A program made the position numbers and the translations under genes. Source: Chaunax sp. Z400 (taxonomy: Eukaryota; Chordata; Actinopteri; Lophiiformes; Chaunacidae). From it: a stretch of DNA of 64,000 bases. This document shows positions 52,915 to 64,000 of the stretch, piece after piece (the stretch's first letter is position 1; every line of letters starts with the position of its first letter). The stretch covers positions 1,592,501-1,656,500 of the forward strand of contig CM075190.1 in assembly GCA_037577475.1 (NCBI GenBank), given 5' to 3'. Under the pieces are notes generated by a model. It ran no database searches. It had not been told where the DNA came from and was given only the letters and a program-made list of their open reading frames with translations.

Positions 52915-54513
52915 AAGATGGTGATATTATGGTCTGTAGATGATGATACTGTGGTCTGTAGATGGTGATGATATTATGGTCTGTTGATGAGTTGATATTA
53001 TGGTCTGTAGATGGTGATATTATGGTCTGTAGATGAGATGATATCATGGTCTGTAGATGAGATGATATTATGGTCTGTAGATGAGATGATATTATGGTCT
53101 GTAGATGAGATGATATTATGGTCTGTAGATGGTGATATTATGGTCTGTAGATGATATTATGGTCTGTAGATGATGATATTATGATCTGTAGATGATATGG
53201 TCTGCAGATGGTGATATTATGGTCTGTAGATGATGATGATATTTTGGTCTGTAGATGATGGTGATATGATGGTCTGTAGATGGTGATGATATTATGGTCT
53301 GTAGATGATGATATGGTCTGTAGATGGTGATATTATGGTCTGTAGATGATGATATTATGGTCTGTAGATGGTGATATTATGGTCTGTAGATGATGATATT
53401 ATGATCTGTAGATGATATGGTCTGCAGATGGTGATATTATGGTCTGTAGATGATGGTGATATGATGGTCTGTAGATGGTGATGATATTATGGTCTGTAGA
53501 TGATGATATGGTCTGTAGATGGTGATATTATGGTCTGTAGATGATGATATTATGGTCTGTAGATGGTGATATTATGGTCTGTAGATGATGATATTATGAT
53601 CTGTAGATGATATGGTCTGTAGATGGTGATATTATGGTCTGTAGATGATGATATTATGGTCTGTAGATGGTGATATTATGGTCTGTAGATGATGATATTA
53701 TGATCTGTAGATGATATGGTCTGTAGATGGTGATATTATGGTCTGTAGATGATGATATTATGGTCTGTAGATGATGATATTATGATCTGTAGATGATGAT
53801 ATTATGGTCTGCAGATGGTGATAGTATGGTCTGTAGATGATGATGATACTTTAGTCTGTAGATGATGGTGATATTATGGTCTGTAGATGATGATATTATG
53901 GTCTGTAGGAGGTGATATTATGGTCTGTAGATGGTGATATTATGATCTGTAGATGATATGGTCTGCAGATGGTGATATTATGGTCTGTAGATGATGATGA
54001 TATTTTGGTCTGTAGATGATGGTGATATGATGGTCTGTAGATGGTGATGATATTATGGTCTGTAGATGATGATATTATGGTCTGTAGATGGTGATATTAT
54101 GGTCTGTAGATGATGATATTATGGTCTGTAGATGGTGATATTATGGTCTGTAGATGGTGATGATATTAAGGTCTGTAGATGATGATATTATGGTCTGTAG
54201 ATGGTGATATTATGGTCTGTAGATGATGATGATATTTTGGTCTGTAGATGATGGTGATATTATGGTCTGTAGATGATGATATTATGGTCTGTAGATGATG
54301 GTGATATTATGGTCTGTAGATGATGATATTATGGTCTGTAGATGGTAATATTATGGTCTGGAGATGGTGATGATATTTTGGTCTGTAGATGATGGTGATA
54401 TTATGGTCTGTAGATGATGATATTATGGTCTGTAGATGATGGTGATATTATGGTCTGTAGATGATGATATTATGGTCTGTAGATGGTAATATTATGGTCT
54501 GGAGATGGTGATC
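52915..54513. repeat. GATATTATGGTCTGTAGATG minisatellite, about 1.6 kb
   Basis: About 70 units of 19 to 25 bp built on GATATTATGGTCTGTAGATG with GAT or GGT spacers. Higher-order blocks recur (for example 53160-53330 and 53390-53520 share the same series of variants). The right edge passes directly into transposon C sequence, and the unit equals the segment ATGATATTGTTACTGTAGAT seen once at 9950-9970 in copy 1. Confidence 0.97.
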
Positions 54514-54831
54514 CTCTCCCCATCTTTCCTAGTGAATTACTGAGTCTTTGGAGTATGCCTCTTTCATACCAATCATGACACTATCAGTTGTTACCAATGA
54601 ACCTCTTTACCTGTGGAATGGTTCAAGCAGATGTTTTTGAGGATTCCAACTTATTTTGCTCCTGTATCAACTTTTCAGAGATATTTTGCTGCATCAAATT
54701 CAGAATAAACATGTATTTAGACTATGAAATTGATGTACAACTTTAGATATCGTCTTTGTACTGTTTTCAATTGATGTCATTATTTTTTAAAGAGCATCCC
54801 AACTTTTTGTAATCAAAAGTTGTAGTATCTC
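54514..54831 (-). mobile_element. Transposon C, copy 4 (right end)
   Basis: CCTCTCCCCATCTTTCCTAG to GAGCATCCCAACTTTTTGTA matches 10070-10780 of copy 1 (with its extra insert removed) and ends in the terminal inverted repeat. The left end of this copy is not present next to the minisatellite. It could be 34773-35224, if the intervening 17.7 kb was inserted later. Confidence 0.75.
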
Positions 54832-55461
54832 ATGGCTGACTTAATGTAGGAACAATAATTGATAAAACAACACCTAAAGTATTTCAGTCATCATGACATC
54901 CGAGTTATTCATGTTAATGTTTTCATCACAGTTACGACGAGCCAAAAACACTGATCAGTCACAGAAAAGCACATTATCAGTTGAATTCCATTTGTTGTAA
55001 TGGTTAATCCTCAAGGGTCTGAGAGCATTTTATTTTTTATCTTTTTAAAGTAAAATTTTTTTGACTCCTGCATTAAACATAGTAGCAAAGTGTTTAGTAT
55101 CAAAATTTAGAGCACAATCTGAGCTCTCATTTGTCTAAGAAAATGTGGAAAGAGATCATTTGGCTCAAAACCTGAAATGCTGAATTCCAATTTTTGAAAT
55201 TCTTCAAATCTCCAGTGAAAACCACCTCTACTCTTGTTTTTCTGGTTCTTGAAACAGGTTTACCAGTGTCAGGTTGACAGAAGGAGTTGATTTTATTTGA
55301 ATAAAATGTTACATAAACAAAGAATAAATGTCTAAAATGACATTTCTGTCATGTTTCTGAGTAGACCTACAAGATTTGTCTATCACTACTTTCAGTAAAT
55401 GTTAGAGGGACTGAGATACAATTGGGCTAAACTGTACGAAGCTTCATACAGGCTAGGTATA
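54832..55461. other. Intergenic, nothing recognised
   Basis: AT-rich sequence with no coding or repeat signal that I can support. Confidence 0.5.
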
Positions 55462-55587
55462 CATCGAGTGGTATACATAAATACAAATAGACCTAGGGAA
55501 TAATTGATTATTTTTGTTCATTTGAATCTGGGTGAATGTAAACAGCAGATGGTGGTGATAAGATTAGATTAGATTCAACTTCATTAC
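55462..55587 (+). repeat. Dispersed repeat, copy 1 of a direct pair
   Basis: CATCGAGTGGTATACATAAA to GATTAGATTAGATTCAACTT, about 90% identical to 57547-57672 in the same orientation. The end (GATTAGATTAGATTCAAC) resembles a common fish retroposon 3' end. Confidence 0.85.
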
Positions 55588-55729
55588 AAGCTGTGTAAAT
55601 GAAAAAATTAGCACAACTTTTTTCCCCAAAATCCAATATTTATTTTGTATAAAATTCCCCACAATCATGCACAGGTGCTATGGCTTTCTCTCACAGTCCA
55701 AAAACATGCAATATAGATGAAGTGTTGCC

Positions 55730-55915
55730 GCTAACTGAATGTTTGTCTCTAAAGGTGTTGGTGCTGTGATGAACTGTGTCAGGATGTATCTCGCCCTTCT
55801 CCCAATGTCAGCTGGGATTGGCTCAATCCCCCCACGACCCAGAAAATTATATGTGGTTATAGAAAGTGGATTGTACTGTAAATGATTGTGTATGTGACAA
55901 TAAAAACTTGACTAA
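55730..55915 (+). mobile_element. Fish short retroposon-like repeat
   Basis: CCAATGTCAGCTGGGATTGG then CTCAATCCCCCCACGACCC and a tail GTGACAATAAAAACTTGACT. This is a very common fish short-repeat body and tail. The family is not identified. Confidence 0.6.
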
Positions 55916-55932
55916 AGACAAAGTATATTTCA

Positions 55933-55938
55933 TTTATT
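55933..55938 (-). terminator. Candidate CNIH4 polyadenylation signal
   Basis: TTTATT on + (AATAAA on -), about 1.15 kb after the CNIH4 stop. Other hexamers are possible. Confidence 0.35.
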
Positions 55939-57085
55939 TATAAAACACCATATTTCCCTTCAAAAAAGAAACTTAATACTGTATGAGATTAGCAGTCCTG
56001 AAGAGACAAATCAATGTTATGTGGCTCAGCAAAAGGCCATTACAGAGCAGCTAATTACTGTACAGCTGACCATATTACACACACTGAATCAAAAAGGGAA
56101 TGTCACACTTCAACATGCACGGTGTGCTTAATGCAATTTAGTGAACTCAAAGTCAGTGAATGACTGAGGTCAAACCCTATTGTTTAAATTCAAAGTGCCA
56201 CTCATACAGTGAGAACACAACAGCCATGACTTCCATACATCACTTCTTTTGTCGTTCCATCATTTGACTGTTCTATGGAACAAGAAGTCAAGTTATGAGA
56301 GCTTATCTTGTTGCATGTAAAATGTGAGAAGTGAAGTTCAGATAAATGGACGACAGTGTTAGACTAGGAGAACAAAGGCCCCAAATACATGTCAACGTGT
56401 GTCGACCTTCACAGTCAACACAACTAAACTCCTGTGGGAACATCTGGAATGTGGAACCTAACGCACTCCACTTAAAACTCACTTTTATCTTATGGATATT
56501 CTTGTAACTTTTCATTCATTTCATTTTTTAACTTTAGGATTTTTTTTCCATCCACCAAAGATGGTGGTTATGAAGAAGGTTATGTTTTCAACAGTGTTGG
56601 TTGGTTTGTCAGCAGAACTACTCATATTAAAAACCATATTTGACTACATTGTGTGGAGGAGTTTGGACAGATGATCATACCAGCTCTGAACAAGTTATAA
56701 TACAAAGCTGCTGTTTGTTAACATAAGGACCAGCAGCTAAGCTTTGTACTGCACAAAACAACCAGAATATAATGTACACTCAGTGGCCACTTTAACTGGT
56801 ACTACAGAACATTTTAATGGGCTGCAGACAGGTTGAAAAGAATAAATGATTATTTAAAACCCCTTCACCATAATCAAGCAGTTGTTGAAGATTTTGTCCT
56901 GATAATACTAAGGTCGTAAATCTACATATTGTATCAAGGTCAAACCTGTGGTATTCTGACAAAACAAAGAACAGAGAGGAGCTCAGATGGTAAACTTCTT
57001 GTCTCTGATTTCATGCATACATTTCATGAGCGGGATGTGAGGGCTTTGAGTTTGGCAGCTGGTGTCAGAGAGCTTGTTTGGTGCT
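55939..57085 (-). other. Probable CNIH4 3' UTR
   Basis: Non-coding sequence after the CNIH4 stop on the - strand. Part of it (56530-56690) resembles the MITE-like repeat of 10155 (CCACCAAAGATGGTGGTTAT, TTTGTCAGCAGAACTACTCA), so a repeat may lie in the UTR or the true end may be nearer the stop. Confidence 0.4.
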
Positions 57086-57113
57086 TCAGTCGTTGATCAG
57101 AGCCAGGATCATA
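57086..57113 (-). CDS. cnih4: CNIH4 exon 5 (last, 28 coding bases)
   Basis: Acceptor gtttgtctag, completes a serine codon, then MILALIND and TGA (57088-57086). Confidence 0.95.
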
Positions 57114-60100
57114 CTAGACAAACAGGAAAGATGTGTTATTGTATTATAAAGAGTGGAGGTGGATCCTGAAAGCATCCACCACATCACTACATGTCAGAGT
57201 GTGTGTTCATGCTCTCACCTGTACAAATAAATGAAGAAGCAGAGCAGGTGGTAACCCAGTTTAATCATGGCCTCCTTCATGTGGGACTTGAGTTGACCTC
57301 GGTTGTGGATCTCAGTGGGGTCAAACACACCCATGTTTCCCATCGGAACCTTCATGTACCTGCAGGTACAGCAAAGAGTAAAGGTGGGAGCCTCCCTGCA
57401 CCATGGACTCTACAGGAGACTAGAACTGTGTGACAAGGGCTTCATCAAACAAATCAAAGTTTGTGTTATCTCTCATGCTACACAGGTAGAACATCATATT
57501 ACAATTTCAATAAAATAGAATACAAAATAAAGCAGAGCAATGTATTCATCGAGTGGCATACATAAATACATATAGACCTAGGGAATAATTGATTCTTTTT
57601 GTTAATTTGAATCTGGGTGAATGTAAACAGCAGATGGTGGTGATAAGATTAGATTAGATTCAACTTTATTGTCATTACCCAGTACAAATACTCAACGAAA
57701 TGAAGCAAGTACTGACATGATCAGCATCTGGGAAATAATGTCTATAAAGTCTATGTCATCAATGATGTAATAAGAATATGAATGATCTTTATTTATGATC
57801 ACTTTTCTAAAATAACACACTAACAGTGAGAAAAACGTACAATCAGGTTTGGGTACTTTATACGTTTAAAGGTACTGTCTGAATTATGAACAAACACACA
57901 AGATATGTATTTATTGTGTTCCATCTGCAGCAGCTAAAGATAGCATGGCTGCAGCCAGTGCTGTACTCATTCGAAGAGAGTTGAAACATACATGAACGAC
58001 TAAACTGTAAGTGAAGCATCGAAAACTTCATGACATCATCATGTAATAAATTATCTAGTTGGAAAGGTTGTTTTTGGAGATAACTGAGCTTTTTTCACTG
58101 CCTTGGATGATGTTAGCTTAGCATTTTTATTAGTGTTAGCAACACAAACACCAATTCCATCTTAAATTCCTTAGCATCATCACTATGAAACAGTACAAGA
58201 GATTTATAGTCTGGATGAAACCTGGGGATGGAACCAATAGTACATTAATTGTGTAACATTTAGAGCGAAATATGACATCAACACTGTGGTAGTGACAACA
58301 ATTCCATTGTACCAAAATGGGCTGCATTCCACATAGAGGGTCAAATCAATGGAGTGAATGGAGCTAAACGGCTAAAATAATATTTTCACCTAAATCTAGA
58401 CTAAAAAGCCCAAATTTTGTTAGTTTGTGTAAATATAGTACTTGATTATATATCAGAAGTGAAATGAAAACACACCAATTTTACTTTTTCTAACAAGGAA
58501 GCCGATTTTGTCCACAAACTGCTATCATTCTGCTAATGAATGCTGATTGGTCAGTTAAGGATTTACAACCCGAACCTCTTCCTCTAAGTCTCCTGGAGTC
58601 TACAGATGTTTTTAAATTAAATCTGATGAATCTCTAAAGGAGGACCAGGAGGACCTTTGTTTCTGACAGACTGATGTAGATCTGGTTCATGTAGCAGAGA
58701 TATTCCACCGACTATTAATGCTGTAAAGTGACTTGTGGTTCTCCAGTGAGTGTGCTACCAATGCTACTACTTAATTAACGTTATTTCAAAACAATTGAAG
58801 CAGCAAAAAAAAAATTTAATGGCCTCATATGTATTGTATCAACCCATTATATCGAAAAAAAAGAAAGTTGGCAGAAAAAATATCTTTTCCCATAAACATT
58901 TAATTTCAAGGCTTCCCATTCATTTTGGACTACCTCGAGCGCCCCCTGCACAACCTGTAAGCCCTGAGCACCTGTAAGCATATCTCTATACTATTAGAAT
59001 ATCTCTGGGGGCACTATTTGTTCTTCTTCTTCTCTAGATAAGAGACTAGATGCTACAATGGTCTATTACTGCCCTCTACTGGTTGTTATTAATGATCCTT
59101 TACTGAGCTGATATTCATTAGTTTATTTTAATCCAGTTATCAGGTGGAGTAGAGTCCAGCTGATCCCAGATCCGTGAACAGCTTCCCTCTAAAGGAATGT
59201 GGTTTTAAAACACATTTTTGACAGATTTTTACAATAGAAGTTACAGTTTTCTGACTACAGGTTTTGGTTCTAATATAAATGGTAAATAGGCTGTAATTAC
59301 AACACGTCTTTCTTGTCTTATCAAAAATGCTTTACAGCACCAGCTGTCATTCACCCATTAAAACACACAGACAAACTGTGGCAGGAGGATCAGGAGCAAT
59401 AGGCATTCACACAATCACACCAATCAAACAGTTGTTGGGCACAATGTGGAGTTCAGTGTCTTGCTCCACATGCAGAGGATGGGACCACAGACCTTCAGAT
59501 ACGTGAACTAGGACTAGAATCGACTCGTTACGATATTATATGAAGTGTTTGTTTACCTTGATAGACAGAGTGGTCCAATGATGAAGGAAGTAACTAAAGG
59601 TAAAGTACCGAACTAAAAATACAAGTCCTACATTGAAATAAACAGTACTAACTGATGAAGAGTTTTACTCATTAATTCAGTTGTTGACTTGAAGCTCATT
59701 TTTAACTATCTTGTACAGGACTACAACTAATGATTATTTTCATTATGGATTCATCTGCTGATGGTTTTCCCCAGCCATGTAAACATAGATAAACTTTGTA
59801 TGTTCAGTAAATAAAATAACACAGAGATAAAGACCAAGAGTGTGTGGGTTTTTTATTTCATTTTCTAATGAACTGACACGGTTGAAGCTGGGTGATTTAT
59901 GCAAATAGACTGAGACATGGAACATGGAAATAAGTGCTCAGCCTCGTGACTGTATTCTTGTCATAAGCACTCAGCTGAGGGAAGATATTCTACTGAGCTG
60001 ATCTGCTGCAGGAAAATCTAACAGCTAGAAGCAGACAGAGTTCAAGTTGTATGTTGTGTCTGTCAAAGTTCTCCAAGTAACTCTGCTGAAGATATCTTAC

Positions 60101-63100
60101 AAACTGAGGCAGAAGAAGGAGTCACCAGCTGTAGTTAGTCCCTATGGACACTGGACAGTAGTGATGCACATTAGGATTTTAGAATACACGGACCTGTCCG
60201 GCCTGTTATGAAAACCCATATGCAACCTGCAAAAATATGTGCTAATCAACCACCCAAAGCCACATACTACCGACTTTAAGCATTATATGAGCACTACTGA
60301 GGACTGTGTCGAGACTGAGGCCCAGATTACACGCCAGCGTTTTTCCTGAAAAAGGAGAAGCTTTTTCTTTGCATTTTTAGAACCTTCTGTGTTCACACGG
60401 CATCGTTTCTGAAACGATCGACAAAAATGATTGAAAACGCTGCATTTTGGTGGTATAACTTCAAAATCAACACCACAGAATAAGATCACAGTGGTGGTTC
60501 AGCAAATCTACACTGGAGGAGCGTTAATAAACTCAGGAGTCTGCAGCACAAACAGAACCGGACAGTCTGACGTTGTGTTTTTGTTATTGTTCTGGCCATA
60601 GTAGGCTGTCTGTGTACAGGAAAAGGCTGATAAGCATGCATGAAGTGGGGCTGTGTTGTCATCGTTTTCAGCCAGAGTTGCGTTTTGCCCGTTTACCACC
60701 GTTTGCCTGTGGCCTTTTGAAAAGTCTCAACTCTGGAGACTTTGTCTTCAAAAGTTTGCGGTTTCAGTCCCTGAAAATGTTTAAACGAAAAACCGAAAAA
60801 GAGGTTTCAGTTTTTGGGTGAAAGAGTCGTCGCATAAACGGCCCCTGAGTGGTGAGTGAGTGTGTGGTACAGCCAGCAGTGCTGCAGTGTGTTGGGAGGA
60901 GGCAGAATTGACTTTTTCTTCATCACTATGGATGACCTCTTCATATTCATATTAAGATATTTTACTTGGTTGCTTGTTAAAAGTGCATTCTGTGTCCGAT
61001 ACTCATTTCAGCAGGAAGCCCAGCTCAATGAGACGTTTTTGCCAAAAGATAAATTTGAGGTTGTTAAGGTCACCTAGGTCTACCTTAAGAAGAGGGTATC
61101 CAGTGATAGAGAAGTGCTCAGTTTTTTCTTTACTCTATCACTTGTATGAATGCTGGACTCATGAGTGTCTTCTGTTGCCTATTTACTTGCCATATTCATT
61201 GGGGCAAGGTTGGACATGGACTTGAATCATTTATGTTTGTTAAGTACTCATATAATATATATATATATATATGTGAAGCTGGAACCATGACAACATAATT
61301 TCTAAGCTTACCAGCCACTGGAACATAAATCAAATAAGTGAGTCCATTGTAACACTGCGTTCAATGTTCTAACCTAGTGAAATAGTGACTACAGTCTAAA
61401 CTGTATGGCTAAATTTATTCTGTCTCACAGTATATATTGTCACATTGCCCCACACAACAGAAGAACATGGTCTCTCACAGCCAGTGCAGGAAGGAGCAGC
61501 GGTATGAGGATACCTATAAATGTTCCAGGCAGCTACAGGCAGGTTGAGAAGGAAGATGAACCAGTGCAGGGAGACCAACATCAGCATAGTGGAGAGACAC
61601 TGGCCAACCATTTCAGGAATTACCCACTGTAAACACAAAACATCAGAAATCATACATCAGAATGATGATACACTTTTCTCTAGAGCATCTATAAAAAGAC
61701 AGGAAATAGGCCTTAGCTTTGTTTCTCATTCATTCATTTACATTTAGTGGCTGTTGATGTTGCTCAGAGCGGAAATACTGCATCAACCATTGTTGTTTTC
61801 AACAGGCTAGCATATTAGCATTAGCTTGAGTCACCCTGGTCATTTCCAGTAACATTTGATACTTCCAGCTTCAGAGATAAATGGTTGACCAGTAGAGGAT
61901 CGTCAAATATCAATATAACAACGATTGTTTGGTGCAGAAATAGCCATTAGCCAAATTAGTCAGCTGATATCGACACTGTTGACTTTATTAGAAATGAGAT
62001 AACTGCTGAACTGAACATTGGTGACAAGGTAACATAATACCTAAAAAAAAAATTGGCAACAGAACAAACTAATTGTGAACAAGCATAAAATCCTCAGGAT
62101 CCCCTGCCATGGAGACATTTCATTGGAGCAAGATAGAACAGACGTTATTTAAATAAACATTATGTGAAAGTTCAATTTTCAAATTACAATAAATAAACAA
62201 ACAAAAATCAAAAAGCACCCCACCAGTAGATAGAGATGTGTACAGGAAGTTTGGTGAGAAAATATTGAACAGTTTTTGGGTAATGGCCCAAAAACCATAA
62301 TCTGAGACAAATCCGACCCACAGGATGAGCCAATATTTAGCTTGTAACCATGGAGATGAAACAAATAGAAACGGTGAAAGTTCCTAAATAGCAAAAGGCA
62401 TGGCTTCATTACTTTGTTGTTGTACAAAAAAAGTTTTGTGTAAAATCAATCAGTTTTGAAGTTCTACTCAGGAAACTAACAGCGATGACTCACAGAACCC
62501 ATTTCTATGTTCCGACTGTCGGTTTGTTCAAGGCGGGGGATAAAAATCTAGATGAAAGTCATTTTTTACTTATTATTTTCCCACAATTGACTCGTGGAGG
62601 CTGTGCAGCTACCAGTCAGTGTCTGAGCCTCGTTCCACTGATAGATACCATTTTGAAAATGTCCAATCAGAGATTAATCTGCTCTGCTAGTCTACCTTCA
62701 GTTTGTGTTCAACTGCATTTATTCATCTCATTGATAGGTTGCTTTAGATTGATAGCACTGCATAATTATGTTTTAAAAATGGCTTTTTTTTGTAGAAGTG
62801 TACTTAATACAGAATAAACCTAAAAATATAAGCTTGGATTATGTTCTCACGTTAGTTTTGAAGAACGTGAGGAGGAAGAGGATGATGATGATGGGAGCTT
62901 CCACATCCATCTAAACCTGTCCTGCAGGAAATAAAACATCATTCTGTCTTCTTATGCTATGCATGGTAGCGTGGAAAACAAAGGATTTGATGTTGATGAC
63001 TAGGATTCCAGTATTGTTTTAATTTATCTGAAGGGAAAAGCAAGGCGAACATATTTAAGTGGAGAATGAGGTAGAATTTACATTCTGAAAGTAGAAAACA

Positions 63101-63459
63101 TCTATATACTGGAAACAGGGTAATTAATGTCATCTTTCAAATATTTTCAATAGAGGTTCACTGTTAATCTATGGGAAACACTTTTGACCACCAAAATCTA
63201 ATCAGGTCATCCTTGAGTCGAAGTGGACGTTTGTTCCAAATTGGAAGAAATTTCCTCAGGGTGCTTGTGAGATCAGTCATAATGGCCTTGGCCACGGTTT
63301 TTACTGGCATTGAGGCTCAACACCAAAAACAAAAAAAAAGGCACACCGACAGAAAGCAGCGGTATATGGAGAGCTGAGAACATCACTTACTTTGTTCAGC
63401 TTGGAGCAGCAGGCTCTTGCGTTGATGTAGTCACATTCTAGATCCGACAGAGTGATAAT
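57086..63459 (-). CDS. cnih4: CNIH4, cornichon family AMPA/cargo receptor homologue 4 (exons 2-5)
   Basis: Exons on the - strand: 63459-63391, 61626-61514, 57359-57219 and 57113-57086, all GT-AG. They sum to 116 residues plus stop, and with a 23-codon exon 1 (outside the window) give about 139 aa, the usual CNIH4 length. The sequence starts IITLSDLECDYINARACCSK, then has SLHWFIFLLNLPVAAWNIYR, GVFDPTEIHNRGQLKSHMKE and ends MILALIND, all hallmarks of CNIH4. Known role: a small ER/early-Golgi membrane protein of the cornichon family that binds COPII components and helps export cargo, including some GPCRs. It has three hydrophobic segments. No lesions seen. The gene is convergent with WDR26. Confidence 0.96.
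57219..57359 (-). CDS. cnih4: CNIH4 exon 4
   Basis: Completes the arginine, then YMKVPMGNMGVFDPTEIHNR and on to LLCFFIYLY plus two bases. Acceptor acctgcag, donor gtgaga. Confidence 0.96.
57547..57672 (+). repeat. Dispersed repeat, copy 2 of a direct pair
   Basis: CATCGAGTGGCATACATAAA to GATTAGATTAGATTCAACTT, matching 55462-55587. It continues into TTATTGTCATTACCCAGTAC, a typical fish retroposon 3' end. It lies in a CNIH4 intron. Confidence 0.85.
57673..60317 (-). other. CNIH4 intron 4, no gene seen
   Basis: AT-rich intron. No exon-like or repeat structure I can support. Confidence 0.5.
60318..60850. mobile_element. Possible hAT-like non-autonomous element
   Basis: The left edge CTGAGGCCCAGATTACACG and the reverse complement of the right edge CAGGGGCCGTTTATGCGACG are similar, like hAT termini. 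The interior holds internal inverted similarity (GAAAACGCTG.../GTTTTCAG...) and no coding capacity. The flanks TGTCGAGA and AGTGGTGA match at only 5 of 8 bases. Confidence 0.45.
61514..61626 (-). CDS. cnih4: CNIH4 exon 3
   Basis: WVIPEMVGQCLSTMLMLVSL and HWFIFLLNLPVAAWNIY plus two bases of an arginine codon. Acceptor gtttacag, donor gtatcc. Contains the most conserved membrane segment of the family. Confidence 0.96.
61627..63390 (-). other. CNIH4 intron, no feature seen
   Basis: AT-rich intron with no supported element. Confidence 0.5.
63391..63459 (-). CDS. cnih4: CNIH4 exon 2
   Basis: 23 codons, ITLSDLECDYINARACCSKL in the middle, acceptor ggctcag and donor gtaagt, phase 0 on both sides. 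Confidence 0.96.
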
Positions 63460-64000
63460 CTGAGCCTAAAGTCAAGGGGCCACAAGCTAGTGAAAATCTT
63501 ATGAGTGAATTTAAACGTTTTGTCAGCATCTTCATTTCCAGCTCCTATCAGATCCATTCAACTGGGGATCCACTTACCAATCTTAGTCTCATTTGTGGTG
63601 TTCTACTTCAGACCTGGATTCCAAACAGAACTGCTTGATGTGAAAAGTGGTGTTCCTCTGGTGCTCTACAGTTTGAGGAAGTCTGAGTTACCTAAGAATG
63701 AAATGAACTAAAAATCCCTTTTCATCACTTTTCGGCTGATTTTATATGCATGCCTACAGCAGCTCTTTGTGGCAGGTCTGATACTCTTCAATGAAGAGGG
63801 CAGCCAGTTAGTCACATCTGACAAATAATGTTTTCAACAAGGAAGAGTATAGCTCTGGTAAAGCAAACAGAACAATATAGCAAACAGCAAGTTACAATGA
63901 AATATACATCAGCAGAGACCAGCACTGAAAAACCAACTAGACCACTACTTAATTCAGTTTTTAGTAGGTGTATTAATATCAAGCAAACAAAGCAATATTG
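63460..64000 (-). other. CNIH4 intron 1 (part)
   Basis: No exon 1 is present here. The start of CNIH4 is beyond the window end. Confidence 0.6.

Noticed and set aside
62850..62925. Possible CNIH4 exon with hydrophobic text (MDVEAPIIIILFLLTFF on -)
   Set aside because: It lies between exons 2 and 3, which join in phase without it, and it does not match the CNIH4 N-terminus.

Overview
The window reads as nuclear DNA of a ray-finned (teleost) fish. It holds parts of two conserved vertebrate genes facing each other. WDR26 lies on the + strand, with ten coding exons between 1180 and 31449 (about 408 C-terminal residues; the 5' exons lie before the window). CNIH4 lies on the - strand, with exons 2 to 5 between 63459 and 57086 (exon 1 lies beyond the window). 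From memory, these two genes are also convergent neighbours in human. The rest is dominated by repeat families common in fish genomes: Tc1-like transposons, L2/CR1-type LINEs, tRNA-derived SINEs, a Ty3/Gypsy element and GT/CA/TA microsatellites.

Layout. 1-31449: WDR26 exons separated by transposon-laden introns. The 12.7 kb intron 6034-18757 carries a 65-copy 38-bp minisatellite inside a long-inverted-repeat DNA transposon, plus nested LINEs. 31450 to about 34390: probable WDR26 3' UTR. 34390-55930: a 21.5 kb intergenic block of nested elements. It contains a nearly complete LINE on the - strand (36560-39640), then a Russian-doll nest. In the nest, a LINE is split by a Tc1-like element (40099-51922). 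That is split by a Ty3/Gypsy element (40454-51530). The Gypsy element is in turn split by a solo LTR and by a 4.16 kb DNA element (44048-48203). A second long minisatellite (52915-54513) follows. 55930-64000: CNIH4 on the - strand.

The most unusual item is inside the 4.16 kb element: a five-exon - strand gene (45052-47670) that splices to an uninterrupted 203-codon frame with canonical GT-AG junctions. It sits behind a CpG-rich upstream region with CRE and AP-1/MARE-like sites, although almost everything around it is decayed. Second is a single DNA transposon family that has given rise to different minisatellites from three different internal segments in its copies here. Third is a (GT)68 tract ending 13 bases before a WDR26 splice acceptor.

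Functionally, WDR26 is the Gid7-like subunit of the CTLH E3 ubiquitin ligase, and CNIH4 is an ER-export cargo receptor. They are syntenic neighbours with no sign in the sequence of joint function. Family names of repeats are given from pattern recognition, without database searches. Clade assignments of LINEs are tentative, and repeat boundaries without stated target duplications are approximate.
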